64,000 nt of DNA from Caldilineaceae bacterium (GCA_022823185.1 JAJDXQ010000036.1:96940-160939), one strand, 5' to 3'; positions 25,153 to 34,715 are shown, counted from the first letter of the stretch. Numbers and translations: made by a program. Notes: generated by a model from the letters alone, not told the origin.

Positions 25153-25458
25153 TCAGGAAGGGCGCTGGCCGGGTCTGGCGCCGGTTGGGGTCAAGCCGGC
25201 AGTGTGCATGGTTGGGAGGAGAGGCAGTTTCGGGCAGGGCAACGGTCAGGACGACGGTTTGGGTTCTGCGCAGCAGGAAGGAAGCAGTTGTTGATCGTCC
25301 GCGGGGCGTCTCAAGCTGGTAAGCTCCGGGACGGGTGGATTGCTGGTTAACAGGTGTGTTGCAGCGTTGCGGCACTGACGCGCCCATTATTCGTTTAGGC
25401 GAATTTGCGAAATTGCGCTGGACGTGGGCAATGGACGAGATCAGGAGGAGTTTGGCCG
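25153..25458. other. Gap between the propeptide-like gene and the subtilase
   Basis: About 305 bases. A GGCGC...GCGCC dyad lies near 25161-25182. No convincing promoter or small gene was seen. The good ribosome binding site at its end (AGGAGGAG) belongs to the subtilase. Confidence 0.5.
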
Positions 25459-26760
25459 ATGTATGTGGAGAAGTACTCTGCCCATGTTCGGGATGTGATT
25501 GAACAGGCCCGAGTGGCCCATGATGAAGTAGAGGTGATTGTCAGATTTCATTCAAGCGGCGGACAGAGGAGTATTGGCCGTTTGGCGGCGGGCGCCGGCG
25601 CAATCAGGGTGAATCAGGAATTCCGAGTCATTCCGGCCACAGCTGTCACGCTTGATCCTACGACGATTGACGAGTTGGCGAATTCGGACGATGTGGCGGA
25701 GATCTGGCTGGACGAGGTCGTGCATATCATGTTGGATGTTTCGACTCCGCATATCAGGGCGCCGCAGGTGTGGGAGCAGATGCGCAATGACGGTGAGGGG
25801 GTCACGATCTGTATTGTCGATACGGGTCTTGACGCAACGCACGCGGACTTTTCCGGTCGTGTGGGCTTGACGGCGGATTTCAGCGGGAAGGGCTCACCGG
25901 TGGACGGCAACGGCCACGGCACCCATGTGGCGTCGACGGCGGCAGGCACAGGCGCGGCCAGCGGGGGAAAGTACATTGGCGTTGCCCCCGGGGCCACGAT
26001 CATGGCGGCCAAAGTTCTTGCGGACAATGGTAGCGGGCGCATGAGCAACGTGATGGCGGGGCTGGAGTGGGCGGCGCAGAACGGAGCGGATATTCTGAAT
26101 CTGTCGCTGGGCAGTCGAGGCAGCAGCGACGGCTCTGATGCGTTGAGCACGATGTGCAATGCGATCGTGGATATGGGCAAGATCATGATAGTGGCGGCCG
26201 GGAACAGCGGGCCGAGGCAGAGTACGATAGGCAGCCCGGGCGCGGCTGAGAAGGTGATTACGGTGGGCGCGTCCAACGACCAGGACAGCGTCGCGCGTTT
26301 CAGCAGCCGCGGGCCGACGGCCGATGGGCGGATCAAACCGGACGTGGTCGCGCCGGGAAGCAGAATTGTCGCGGCGCGGGCGGCGGGGACTTCGGTCGGG
26401 CAGGTGGTGGATGACAATTACACGACGGCCAGCGGGACGAGCATGTCGACGCCGCACGTGGCGGGGCTGGCGGCGCTGATGCTGCGGGCGAATTCAGGAC
26501 TGGGCCCGGCAGAGATCAAGAATATGCTGATGGCCACGAGCGTAGACATCAACAATGCCGAGTTCGGGCAGAATGAAGCCGACAAGAATATCCAAGGCGA
26601 CGGCCGCATTGATGCGTTGACCGCAGTCCAGTTCGCTGATTCGGGCCAACAGCCTCCTCCGCACAAACCTTCTCTTCCTGTTCCGTCGCCGCCTTCACCC
26701 GGCCCCAGTCCTCCGGTTGGCTGTATGGCAGCGCCTCTGAAGCTTCTAAGACTGATCTAA
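25459..26760 (+). CDS. Subtilisin-family serine protease (S8), no evident signal peptide
   Basis: A 433-residue S8 peptidase. The catalytic triad is Asp121 (IVDTGLDATHAD), His153 (DGNGHGTHVAST) and Ser328 (TASGTSMSTPHVAGLAAL); the oxyanion Asn is N249 (VAAGNSGP). Residues 24-90 form an I9-like propeptide ending in WLDEVVHIM. No signal peptide is visible, so it may be an intracellular protease. The last 40 residues are Pro/Ser-rich (HKPSLPVPSPPSPGPSPP), unusual for intracellular subtilisins. ATG 25459 follows AGGAGGAG by 9 bases. Confidence 0.93.
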   Translation: MYVEKYSAHVRDVIEQARVAHDEVEVIVRFHSSGGQRSIGRLAAGAGAIRVNQEFRVIPATAVTLDPTTIDELANSDDVAEIWLDEVVHIMLDVSTPHIRAPQVWEQMRNDGEGVTICIVDTGLDATHADFSGRVGLTADFSGKGSPVDGNGHGTHVASTAAGTGAASGGKYIGVAPGATIMAAKVLADNGSGRMSNVMAGLEWAAQNGADILNLSLGSRGSSDGSDALSTMCNAIVDMGKIMIVAAGNSGPRQSTIGSPGAAEKVITVGASNDQDSVARFSSRGPTADGRIKPDVVAPGSRIVAARAAGTSVGQVVDDNYTTASGTSMSTPHVAGLAALMLRANSGLGPAEIKNMLMATSVDINNAEFGQNEADKNIQGDGRIDALTAVQFADSGQQPPPHKPSLPVPSPPSPGPSPPVGCMAAPLKLLRLI

Positions 26761-26809
26761 TCCAGGCGAACGAAGTTAATCGGAACGAGTTGGGCGGCGC
26801 GGCAGGCGA

Positions 26810-27685
26810 ATGCCGGCGCTTGCCCGTTTTTGTGATCGCGGGGTAAGGGAGACTTCAGACGTTGCGATGGGGGATTCAGAGATTTCTGCGAGCGAGTTGG
26901 AGGAACGGGCGCGCAAACGGGAGGCGATCGGTCTTTCGCGGGTCCGGCCCAAGGCCAAGGCGGTTGTTCACAGTCCTCCCGAGGCGGGGAGGAACCTCTT
27001 TGGCGCGGCGCTGGGACTGGCTGCGGTTGTTGCGGCGGTGGCGGCGATTGTCTTGTGGCGGGCCGGGTTCTACATGAGCGGGTCGTACGGGGGCCAAACA
27101 CTGGCCCCGCCGGAAGCGGGACGTCTGATGGCGCGCGATGATTTCGACGATCCATCCTTTGCGCTGTCGGTTGGCGGGGGCGAAGACGCGGATCTGGGCT
27201 ATGTGGGAGACCTCTACAGGATCAGGGTGGATCGCGCCGGGGAGATGGCGTGGGCTACGTTGGGGCAATTGAATCTCGGCGGGTACCGGTTTGAGGTTGA
27301 CCTGCGTCTGGCTTCGCAAGGCGATTTTGCCTGGGGATACGGCGGCCTGATCGCGCGCTACAGGAATCGCGACAATTTCTATCTGTTCGCAGTGGACAAT
27401 GATGGCCAGTACAAGGTCGAGCTTGCAGAACGGGGCGCCTGGCGCACGGTTCAGCCGTGGACGGAGTCGGCTGCGCTTTCTGACGGGCGCCGGAACGTCC
27501 TCGCGGCGCTCGACGACGGCAGGAGGCTGCGATTTGCCATCAACTCTGTTGTCGTTTATAGGGTGGCCGATCCGAGACTGCCGGTGGGTGATATTGGCCT
27601 TGTCGTGGGCGCGCGCAGTCAGGGCCGGGCGGAGGGTCTCTTCGACTGGGCGGCAATCTACGAAATCCCGATTGACAGGCAGTAG
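26810..27685 (+). CDS. Membrane-anchored protein with a beta-sandwich (laminin-G/DUF1080-like) domain
   Basis: A 291-residue protein. A cytoplasmic N-terminus of about 60 charged residues is followed by one membrane span (FGAALGLAAVVAAVAAIVLW). The outer domain is rich in beta-strands: DDFDDPSFALSVGGG, YRFEVDLRLASQGDFAWGYGGLIARYRNRDNFYLFAVDNDGQYKVEL. This pattern is typical of concanavalin-like 3-keto-disaccharide hydrolase (DUF1080) or LamG domains, which often bind glycans. Catalytic residues cannot be judged. The start is uncertain (26810 or ATG 26867). It follows the subtilase by 50 bases. Confidence 0.7.
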   Translation: MPALARFCDRGVRETSDVAMGDSEISASELEERARKREAIGLSRVRPKAKAVVHSPPEAGRNLFGAALGLAAVVAAVAAIVLWRAGFYMSGSYGGQTLAPPEAGRLMARDDFDDPSFALSVGGGEDADLGYVGDLYRIRVDRAGEMAWATLGQLNLGGYRFEVDLRLASQGDFAWGYGGLIARYRNRDNFYLFAVDNDGQYKVELAERGAWRTVQPWTESAALSDGRRNVLAALDDGRRLRFAINSVVVYRVADPRLPVGDIGLVVGARSQGRAEGLFDWAAIYEIPIDRQ

Positions 27686-27760
27686 AAATCAGGGTGCGTT
27701 CCCCGGGGCGGTAAGGGCCAGGGACAGGCGGGCCCTGGATATGTCGCGCCCGCAGGCGGT

Positions 27761-28420
27761 TTAGTCGAGGCGTATTTCGCAGCCGACGACGTCATAGGCT
27801 TTGACGCGGGCGTTCGCGATGGGGGTATCGTTCAGCTGAGCGCGGAAGACGGTCCAGATCATGGTGTCGACCGGAGCGCCGTCTGTGCCGGCGCCGCGCC
27901 GGCGAAGCAGCGCTTCCTGTACGAAGCCCAGTTTGCGGGGGACTGAAGCGCTGCGGACGTTGGCGGGGTCGCAGTGGATTTCGACTCTGTCTACCTTGTT
28001 GACGGCGAAGGCCACTTTGGTGAGGGCGGCAGAGGATTCGGTCGCCAGCCCCATGTTGATGCGGTCGGCGCGAATCCAGTAGCCGATTTCAAGGGCGTTT
28101 GCGCCGATACGTTTGTGCAGGCCCGATCCGCCCCAGACCTCCCTTTCATCAGGCGAAAAGATACCAAAAACATAGTCGTCATCCCGGTCGAAGGCGGCGC
28201 GCCAGCTGCGGAGAAGGGCGATTTTGTCCTCCAGGGATGAAGGTTCGCTGGCGGCCCAGGGCATCCACTCCCGCAGGTGTTCAAGGCTGCGGGAGATGGC
28301 GTCGAGGAGGGCTTTGGCGTCGGACGGTTGCCAGCAGCGCAGCACCAGGCGTTCGGTTTCGATGCGATAGGCAGGGCACTGCGCTGACCGGATGGATTGG
28401 GCGCTGATTTGGGATGTCAT
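27761..28420 (-). CDS. GNAT acetyltransferase, RimJ/RimL type
   Basis: A 219-residue N-acetyltransferase. It has the RimJ/RimL start IETERLVLRCWQPSDAKALLDAI, the acceptor region LREWMPWA, GGSGLHKRIGANALEIGYWIRADRINMGLATESSAAL as the acetyl-CoA-binding strand-loop, and VEIHCDPANVRSASVPRKLGF near the end. Such enzymes acetylate the alpha-amino group of ribosomal proteins or small molecules; the acceptor is unknown. ATG 28420 is near the ClpC stop (28447), so it may be the last gene of the clpC transcript. Confidence 0.85.
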   Translation of the reverse strand: MTSQISAQSIRSAQCPAYRIETERLVLRCWQPSDAKALLDAISRSLEHLREWMPWAASEPSSLEDKIALLRSWRAAFDRDDDYVFGIFSPDEREVWGGSGLHKRIGANALEIGYWIRADRINMGLATESSAALTKVAFAVNKVDRVEIHCDPANVRSASVPRKLGFVQEALLRRRGAGTDGAPVDTMIWTVFRAQLNDTPIANARVKAYDVVGCEIRLD

Positions 28421-28446
28421 TGCCGGTGGGAACCTGGATGGCGGGG

Positions 28447-30981
28447 CTATTCCTCTGAGCTTTGCCGCTCGCGGCCGGAGTCGGCCTCGGCCTGGGTCCC
28501 TGGCGACCACTCGACGGCGATGGGTTCGGGATCTTTGCGCACGAAGGTGAGTTTGTCCTCTCCGCCTTCTTCCTTGGTGAGATAGTCGATCAGGATTTCG
28601 TCGCCGGTGCTGTATTCGGCGCGCAACAGCCGTTTGCTCAATTCGTTTTCCACCTGTTTCTGGAGCAGGCGGCGAAGCGGACGGGCGCCGTATTCGGCGT
28701 GGTAGCCGGTGTCGGCGAGATGATTGCGGGCCTTTTCCGTCATCTCGACGGCGATTCCGATTTCGTCGAGGCGCTGGGCGATTTCTTCCATGAGCAGGGT
28801 TACGATGTCACGAACGTCTTCCCTGGAGAGCGTGTCGAAGATGATGGTTTCGTCGATGCGGTTGAGGAATTCAGGTCGGAAAAGCCGTTTCATCTGTTTA
28901 CTATACTCGCCCTGGACGAGGGCGCTTTCGTCCAGCTCCTGGGTGGCAAAGCCGAGCGGGCCGCGTTTGATCGAATCTGCGCCGACGTTGCTTGTCATGA
29001 TGACGACGGTGTTGCGGAAGTTGACCGTTCGGCCCTGGCCGTCGGTCATGTGGCCGTCTTCCATGATCTGGAGGAGGGTATTCCAGACCTCGGGGTGGGC
29101 CTTTTCGATTTCGTCGAAGAGAAGCACCTGGTAGGGGCGGCGGCGGACCTGTTCGGTGAGCTGGCCGCCCTGTTCGTAGCCGATATAGCCGGGCGGGGCG
29201 CCGAACAGTTTGCTGACAGTATGGCCTTCACGGTATTCGCTCATGTCGACGCGCAACAGGGCGTCTTCGCTGTCAAAGAGGAAGGCGGCCAGGACTTTGG
29301 CCAGTTCGGTCTTGCCGATTCCGGTCGGCCCGAGGAAGAGGAAGGTTCCGATAGGCCGGCGCGGGTCTTTGAGGCCGCTGCGGGCTCGGCGGATGGCGTC
29401 GCTGACGGCTTCGATTGCCCGTTCCTGGCCGATGATGCGCTGGCGGAGGAATTCCTCCATGCGGAGGAGTTTGTCCATTTCCTCTTCGAGCAGGTTCATG
29501 ACGGGGATACCGGTCCAGCTATGGACGATGGCGGCGACATCCGGTGTATCGACGACGTCGTCGAGATTGGATTCGGCCTTCCAGTCCTTAAGAGCGGCTT
29601 TGTATTCTTCCTTGCGGCGTGCCAGTTCCGCCTTGGTCTGGGCGGCTTTTTCGTAGTCGCGTTCGGCCCAGGCGCTTTCTTCGAGGTCGGTAAGCTCCTG
29701 GATGGAGTTTTTGGTCTGCTTTAGCTCTTCGGGCATGGCGTGCATGGCGACGCGCAACCTGGAGGCGGCTTCGTCGATGAGGTCGATGGCCTTGTCGGGC
29801 AACTTGCGGTCGGGAACGTAGCGGTGGCTCAGCCGGACAGCCTGTTCGAGGGCGTCATCAGTGTAGGTGATGGCGTGGTGTTCTTCGTAGCGGAGGCGCA
29901 GGCCGCGGAGGATGTCGATGGCGTCATCGATGCTGGGTTCATCAACGTACACAGGCGCGAAGCGGCGTTCGAGGGCGGAGTCCTTCTCGATGTGCTGGCG
30001 ATATTCATCGAGGGTGGTTGCGCCGATGCACTGGAGCTCGCCGCGTGAGAGCGCGGGTTTGAGCATATTGCTGGCGTCGAGGGCGCCGGCGGCGTTGCCG
30101 GCGCCGACAACGGTGTGCAGCTCATCGACGAAGAGGATGATTTCGCCTTCGCTGCGGCGGATTTCATCCATGGCGGCCTTCAGCCGTTCCTCAAATTCGC
30201 CGCGGAAGCGGGTACCGGCGATCATGGCGCCCAGGTCCAGGGAAACCAGGCGTTTGCCAGCGAGGATTTCGGGCACATCGTTGGCGGTGATCTGTTGGGC
30301 CAGGCCTTCGATGATGGCGGTCTTGCCAACGCCGGCTTCGCCGATCAGGACGGGGTTGTTCTTTGTGCGGCGGCAGAGGACTTGCATCACTCTTGTGATC
30401 TCTTCGAGGCGGCCGACGACGGGGTCGAGCTTTCCTTCGGCGGCGGCCTTGGTGAGGTCGCGGCCATATTTTTCGAGGACCTGAAACTTGCTCTCGGCGT
30501 CGGGTTCGTTGACGCTTTGTCCGCCTCTGAGCTCTTCGATTGCGCCGTAGATGCGGTCCTTGGAGACACTGGCGTCGAGGAGGATGTTGGCGCTCTGCGT
30601 GTTGCGTTCGCTGGCGATGGCGAGCAGGATGTGTTCAGTGCTGATGTATTCATCCTGGAGTTTGTTCGCTTCGTCGTTGGCGACGCCCATCACGCGATTC
30701 AGACGGGGCGTGATGAATACCTGAACGGTGGGCATGCCGCTGTGCGGGGCATTGCCGGTTTTGGGGGCAGCTTCGAGGACAGCTTCCAACTTGCGGGCGA
30801 TGACGTTCACGGAGGCGCCGAGGGCCTCGAGGAGCTGGGGCACAGTGCCATCCGGCTGTTCGACGAGGGCAAGGAAGAAGTGTTCGGTATCAATCTGCGA
30901 GTGTTTGTACTTTTGCAGGATTTCGAGCGACCGGGTGGCCGCATTCTGGGCCCTCTGGGTGAAGCGGTCGAATGGCATCAT
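28447..30981 (-). CDS. clpC: ClpC-type AAA+ unfoldase (ATP-dependent Clp protease ATP-binding subunit)
   Basis: An 844-residue Hsp100 unfoldase. Two Clp-N repeats occupy residues 1-145. AAA-1 has Walker [11 protein letters not shown] and [13 protein letters not shown]. The middle region is a short UVR-like coiled segment ([22 protein letters not shown]), not the long ClpB M-domain. AAA-2 has [15 protein letters not shown] and [16 protein letters not shown] candidate ClpP-binding tripeptide LGF is present in [10 protein letters not shown]. These point to ClpC, feeding substrates to ClpP. Two adjacent ATG codons (30981, 30978) are both possible starts. Confidence 0.92.
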   Translation of the reverse strand: MMPFDRFTQRAQNAATRSLEILQKYKHSQIDTEHFFLALVEQPDGTVPQLLEALGASVNVIARKLEAVLEAAPKTGNAPHSGMPTVQVFITPRLNRVMGVANDEANKLQDEYISTEHILLAIASERNTQSANILLDASVSKDRIYGAIEELRGGQSVNEPDAESKFQVLEKYGRDLTKAAAEGKLDPVVGRLEEITRVMQVLCRRTKNNPVLIGEAGVGKTAIIEGLAQQITANDVPEILAGKRLVSLDLGAMIAGTRFRGEFEERLKAAMDEIRRSEGEIILFVDELHTVVGAGNAAGALDASNMLKPALSRGELQCIGATTLDEYRQHIEKDSALERRFAPVYVDEPSIDDAIDILRGLRLRYEEHHAITYTDDALEQAVRLSHRYVPDRKLPDKAIDLIDEAASRLRVAMHAMPEELKQTKNSIQELTDLEESAWAERDYEKAAQTKAELARRKEEYKAALKDWKAESNLDDVVDTPDVAAIVHSWTGIPVMNLLEEEMDKLLRMEEFLRQRIIGQERAIEAVSDAIRRARSGLKDPRRPIGTFLFLGPTGIGKTELAKVLAAFLFDSEDALLRVDMSEYREGHTVSKLFGAPPGYIGYEQGGQLTEQVRRRPYQVLLFDEIEKAHPEVWNTLLQIMEDGHMTDGQGRTVNFRNTVVIMTSNVGADSIKRGPLGFATQELDESALVQGEYSKQMKRLFRPEFLNRIDETIIFDTLSREDVRDIVTLLMEEIAQRLDEIGIAVEMTEKARNHLADTGYHAEYGARPLRRLLQKQVENELSKRLLRAEYSTGDEILIDYLTKEEGGEDKLTFVRKDPEPIAVEWSPGTQAEADSGRERQSSEE

Positions 30982-31151
30982 GGGTGGTCGTCCTGGGATT
31001 TGCAAGAGTCTGCGAAGGAGACGGGTCTGGCATCCTTCGGGCGGATTTCTGCGGTAGGCAGTTTGGATGGCGAAACTCGCGGCGCGGCCAGGCGCGGATT
31101 TCCCTGGGGTGGCGCGAGCGGACCTCGTGTTACGCAAGCTGCCGTCGCATA

Positions 31152-31179
31152 TACATATAGTAAACCACTTTTGTGTCAA
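31152..31179 (-). promoter_or_regulatory. Promoter for clpC
   Basis: TTGACA (31174-31179) and TATGTA (31152-31157) stand 16 bases apart on the minus strand, inside an AT-rich block. The leader to the clpC start is about 165 bases. No CIRCE-type inverted repeat was seen. Confidence 0.65.
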
Positions 31180-31257
31180 TTCTATCATAGAGGAACATTA
31201 GCGTTTCGTTTTAGGCGCTTGTCTCTTCTTCGGGAAGTGTGGCAGTCTCTCAGTCAA

Positions 31258-31274
31258 TTTGGAATTATTCTAAA
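31258..31274. promoter_or_regulatory. Fur/PerR-box-like dyad 1, upstream of the fur promoter
   Basis: TTTGGAATTATTCTAAA is an 8-1-8 inverted repeat with one mismatch, much like PerR/Fur boxes (TTAGAAT-N-ATTCTAA). It lies 6 bases upstream of the -35 box of the Fur-family gene. Confidence 0.65.
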
Positions 31275-31280
31275 TAGGGG

Positions 31281-31309
31281 TTGACAGGCGGAGGGTGAGG
31301 GTGTAGACT
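31281..31309 (+). promoter_or_regulatory. Promoter of the fur-like/P1B-4 ATPase operon
   Basis: A perfect TTGACA (31281-31286) and TAGACT (31304-31309, 4 of 6) are 17 bases apart. It is bracketed by two Fur-box-like dyads, which suggests autoregulation. Confidence 0.7.
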
Positions 31310-31322
31310 TGGGCATAGCATT

Positions 31323-31339
31323 TTTGGATTGGTTCTAAA
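31323..31339. promoter_or_regulatory. Fur/PerR-box-like dyad 2, at the transcript start
   Basis: TTTGGATTGGTTCTAAA keeps the outer TTTGGA and TTCTAAA arms of dyad 1, and both are followed by TA-GGG. It lies just downstream of the predicted transcription start, a typical repressor position. Confidence 0.6.
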
Positions 31340-31361
31340 TAAGGGTGGGGAAGCAAAAAAA

Positions 31362-31883
31362 ATGGCCGTAAGACTAATTGAGGCGCTGCGCAGCGCCGGG
31401 ATGCGGGTGACGAGCCAGCGGGTGGCGGTGTGTGAGTATCTTGGCGAGACGAAGATTCATCCCACAACTTCACAGGTATTCGAAGCGGTGCGGAGGGCGT
31501 ACCCGGAGATAAGCCAGGCTACGGTTTACAACACACTCAACACGCTACGAGACCTGGGCGCGATTGTTGAGATTAGCGCGGGCACTGAGCATACGAGATA
31601 CGAGCCGGACCCGTCGCCGCATATCAATCTGATCTGTCTGCGTTGCAACGAAGTCTCTGATTTGCAGGATTGCCTTGCGCCGGACCTGCTGATGGACAAC
31701 ATATTTCAGAACAATGGATTTCGGGCGACGACACTCCAGGTGCAGGTCACAGGCTTCTGCGCCGAGTGTCAGGAGGCGAAACGCAGGGAGATTGGGAGAA
31801 GGCTGCGCGCCCAGACCGGGCAGGCAAATGGAGCCAGGCCCGATTCGCGAGACGGACGCGGCTCAACAGACGGTGTTACATGA
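31362..31883 (+). CDS. Fur-family metalloregulator (PerR/Zur/Fur type)
   Basis: A 173-residue Fur-superfamily repressor. The winged helix covers residues about 8-80, with MRVTSQRVAVCEYLGETKIHPTTSQVFEAVR and the recognition helix SQATVYNTLNTLRDLG. The dimer domain has the metal-site segment PSPHINLICLRCNEVSD and a second CAEC, giving the two CxxC pairs that bind structural zinc. The C-terminal 30 residues are a basic, disordered extension. ATG 31362 is preceded by a G-rich ribosome binding site. It overlaps the metal ATPase by 4 bases (ATGA), so that exporter is probably its main target. Confidence 0.92.
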   Translation: MAVRLIEALRSAGMRVTSQRVAVCEYLGETKIHPTTSQVFEAVRRAYPEISQATVYNTLNTLRDLGAIVEISAGTEHTRYEPDPSPHINLICLRCNEVSDLQDCLAPDLLMDNIFQNNGFRATTLQVQVTGFCAECQEAKRREIGRRLRAQTGQANGARPDSRDGRGSTDGVT

Positions 31884-34018
31884 GCAAAAAGGTGGATGGG
31901 ATGACCGCCAATACGGTTGATCAAGCGGCCTTGATGGATGGCGCCGGCCGGTCCTCGCTGGGGGTCCGGCCACAGGCTCTGTTCTCGGTGGAGCTTTGGC
32001 GAGCGAATCCTGAACTGTTCCTTGCACTGGCTACGCTCGTCTTCTTGTTGACAGGCTGGCTGGGCGGGTCTGTCAGCGGCCTGCTTCCTGCTTGGGCGGT
32101 CGTCGTTTTTGCCATAGCGGCGTATGTTGCAGGGGGGTATTCCGGTGCAAAGGTAGCGCTGGTCAATGCATGTTGCGGGATTTTCAATATAGACCTGCTG
32201 ATGGTTGCGGCGGCGTTGGGCGCGGCGCTAATCGGGGAGTGGGAGGAGGGGGCTTTGCTTCTCTTCCTGTTCACCTTGAGCGGTGCGCTGGAGTCATTTG
32301 CGTCGGACCGAACGCGGCAGGCGATTGCCGAGCTGGCGGAACTTCGTCCTGATACGGCGAGAGTCCGGCGAGAGGGGGATGTTGTCGAAATTGTCGTCGA
32401 GGAGCTAGCGGTTGGCGATGTCGTGGTGGTCAGACCTGGCGAGCGAATGCCGGTTGACGGGTCAGTGGTGGGGGGCAGTTCGACGGTGGACCAGAGCCCC
32501 ATCACCGGGGAGAGCGTGCCGGTGTACAAGGGCGTTGGGGACGCTGTCTTTTCGGGCACGATCAACGGGAGCGGCGCCCTGGAGCTGCGTGTAACGAAGC
32601 TGGCATCGGAGAGTACGATCAGCAAGATAATCGGGCTCGTTCAGGAGGCGCAGAAGAACGCGGCGCCGACACAACGGATAATCGACAGGTTCAGCCAGCC
32701 CTATACGCTGGCGGTGATCGGCGCGACAGTCCTGGCTGCGGTTGTGCCGCTCTTGTTTTCCAACGAGCCGGTGAATGAGACGATCTACAGGGCGATGACA
32801 CTCCTTGTGGTGGCAAGCCCATGCGCACTGATCATCAGCACACCTGCTTCAGTTTTGAGCGCAATTGCCGCGGGCGCGCGTGAGGGAATTCTGTTCAAGG
32901 GGGGAGCGTATCTCGAGAAGGCGGCCAACCTTGACACCATTGCTTTTGACAAGACAGGGACGTTGACGAGGGGCAATCTGGAGGTGACCGACATTGTTCC
33001 GCTGAACGGGTTTACCTGGGAGGAGCTGTTGACGGTCGCGGCGGGGGCGGAGAGTCTTAGCGAGCATCACATTGCAAAGGCCATCGTGGCGCGGGCGCAG
33101 AGAATGAATCTGGCGTTCGAATCGCCGCAGGAGTTCCGCGGGGTGGCCGGTCATGGGATTCAGGCGGTCTACTCGCGCGGCGCGAGCAGGGAAGTCGTTT
33201 ACATTGGCAACGACAAACTGTTCATGGGCGAGGCGATGGACCTGCCTCCGGTCATTCGGACAGTTGGCCGGCAGCTGCAGGAGAAGGGCCAGACGGCGGT
33301 TCTGGTTGTTCGCCGCGTGGTCTCTGCGGAGGACCGATCCGCGGTATTTGGGAGCGGCGCAGATGAAGGTTCAGGTGACAAGTTCCAGTTTGATGCGTCG
33401 GCCAATGACTGGGAGGCGATCGGATTTCTGGCTGTGGCGGATACTGTGCGCGTTCGGGCCGCGGACACGATTCGGGGCTTGAAGCGGCTGGGCATTGGGC
33501 GGATGGCGATGTTGACGGGAGACAACCGAGACGTGGCCGCGGCGGTCGCCGACAGGATTGGCGTGCAGGAGGTCTACGCGGAGCTGTTGCCGGAGGAGAA
33601 GGTCGAGATCGTGGGCAGGCTGGTTGAGGCCGGGTCGGTCGGGATGGTGGGAGACGGCGTGAATGACGCGCCGGCGATGGCTACCTCTGATCTGGGTATT
33701 GCAATGGGCGGGGCCGGCACCGATGTCGCGATGGAGACGGCCGACGTCGTGCTGATGTCGGATGATCTGAGCAAACTTCCCTTTATGATTGGCCTCAGCC
33801 GGCGCGCAACCGACATCGTGCGGCAGAATCTCTATATTTCAGTCGCGGTGATCCTGATTCTGGTCGCTCTGACTATCGTCGTTCCGATGGTGTTGCCGGA
33901 ATTCAGGCTGCCTTTGCCGGTTGGCGTGCTCGGCCACGAAGGAAGCACACTGATTGTGGTGTTGAACGGGCTCCGTATTCTGACGATGAAATCTGAGAGT
34001 GACGAGGTTGGCGCGTGA
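31880..34018 (+). CDS. P1B-4-type heavy-metal transporting ATPase (Fe/Co/Zn exporter)
   Basis: A 712-residue P-type ATPase. It has actuator TGES (209-212), membrane SPC (313-315), phosphorylation site D357 in DKTGT, ATP-binding GDGVND, and C-terminal HEGSTLIVVLNGLRIL near 686. SPC together with HEG(G/S)T defines subgroup P1B-4, which exports Fe(II), Co(II) or Zn(II) (for example PfeT/ZosA, CtpD). No N-terminal metal-binding domain is present, as usual for this subgroup. The HP motif reads SEHH (394-397) instead of SEHP. ATG 31880 overlaps the Fur-like stop. PerR-regulated PfeT in Bacillus is a known parallel. Confidence 0.92.
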   Translation: MSKKVDGMTANTVDQAALMDGAGRSSLGVRPQALFSVELWRANPELFLALATLVFLLTGWLGGSVSGLLPAWAVVVFAIAAYVAGGYSGAKVALVNACCGIFNIDLLMVAAALGAALIGEWEEGALLLFLFTLSGALESFASDRTRQAIAELAELRPDTARVRREGDVVEIVVEELAVGDVVVVRPGERMPVDGSVVGGSSTVDQSPITGESVPVYKGVGDAVFSGTINGSGALELRVTKLASESTISKIIGLVQEAQKNAAPTQRIIDRFSQPYTLAVIGATVLAAVVPLLFSNEPVNETIYRAMTLLVVASPCALIISTPASVLSAIAAGAREGILFKGGAYLEKAANLDTIAFDKTGTLTRGNLEVTDIVPLNGFTWEELLTVAAGAESLSEHHIAKAIVARAQRMNLAFESPQEFRGVAGHGIQAVYSRGASREVVYIGNDKLFMGEAMDLPPVIRTVGRQLQEKGQTAVLVVRRVVSAEDRSAVFGSGADEGSGDKFQFDASANDWEAIGFLAVADTVRVRAADTIRGLKRLGIGRMAMLTGDNRDVAAAVADRIGVQEVYAELLPEEKVEIVGRLVEAGSVGMVGDGVNDAPAMATSDLGIAMGGAGTDVAMETADVVLMSDDLSKLPFMIGLSRRATDIVRQNLYISVAVILILVALTIVVPMVLPEFRLPLPVGVLGHEGSTLIVVLNGLRILTMKSESDEVGA

Positions 34019-34038
34019 GACGCCCGGGTCCTCGCCGG

Positions 34039-34692
34039 TCAGTTGAGCTCCGGATAGGCGGGCGGCAGGGCGCGTTTTAGGCCGAAAACGAGGCACCACG
34101 CGAGGTAGGCGATGATTGCGGCGAGAAGGTGCAGCATGTTTGGCAGCAACAGGGGCGAGAGCAGCGACAGGATGCCGGCAAACGCGCCGGGCGCCATCCA
34201 CTTAGCGGGGAGCTTTTTCAGTAAGACGAGGTCGACGCAAATCCAGGCCGTGAGGCCGCCGCCCATGAATAGGCCTGCTCCGAGCGTCGTCAAGGCGATT
34301 TGAACGAGTAACTCGGGCCAGAGAGAAACATCCGCGGCAGAATCGCCGGTTAAGTCAGGCAGCGACAGCCGGACGCGCACCATTCCCAAGAGTACAGAGA
34401 CGATCAGCAGAGTAGCCGAAATGGGGAGCAACCCCTTTTGGAGGTTTGTGCTGATTCGGTGGACTGGGGAGTAGGTGTGCATCACTGTTACCAGGAAGAC
34501 CATCCAGGCGAAGATTGCCAAGAGCAGGAGCCACCCGCCCAACTCCAAGTAGAGGGGAGACACCTCGGTCGCCATCTGCTGGCCTGAAGTCTGGCCATAC
34601 TGGCTGAAGAGGGGTCTCAGCAGGAGAAAAGAGTAGATTCCAGCGGCGAAGGCGGTACTCCCGGTGAATCGTGCCGCGTGAATCAGCTTCAT
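34039..34692 (-). CDS. Polytopic membrane protein of unknown function
   Basis: A 217-residue protein with about five hydrophobic spans, for example LGGWLLLLAIFAWMVFLVTVMHTY, GLLPISATLLIVSVLLGMVRV, ALTTLGAGLFMGGGLTAWICVDLVLL and the two closely spaced C-terminal spans. No family was recognised. It converges on the metal ATPase gene (20 bases apart) and is followed upstream by recO in the same direction. Confidence 0.75.
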   Translation of the reverse strand: MKLIHAARFTGSTAFAAGIYSFLLLRPLFSQYGQTSGQQMATEVSPLYLELGGWLLLLAIFAWMVFLVTVMHTYSPVHRISTNLQKGLLPISATLLIVSVLLGMVRVRLSLPDLTGDSAADVSLWPELLVQIALTTLGAGLFMGGGLTAWICVDLVLLKKLPAKWMAPGAFAGILSLLSPLLLPNMLHLLAAIIAYLAWCLVFGLKRALPPAYPELN

Positions 34693-34715
34693 GGGGCTAC
34701 CTCAGGAGATGGTGA

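Larger units (their letters stand above)
30982..31361. other. Divergent regulatory region between clpC and the Fur-family gene
   Basis: About 380 bases without a gene. It holds the clpC promoter (minus strand, near 31152-31179), the fur promoter (plus strand, 31281-31309) and two Fur-box-like dyads. The stretch 31130-31200 is strikingly AT-rich against the surroundings. Confidence 0.7.
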
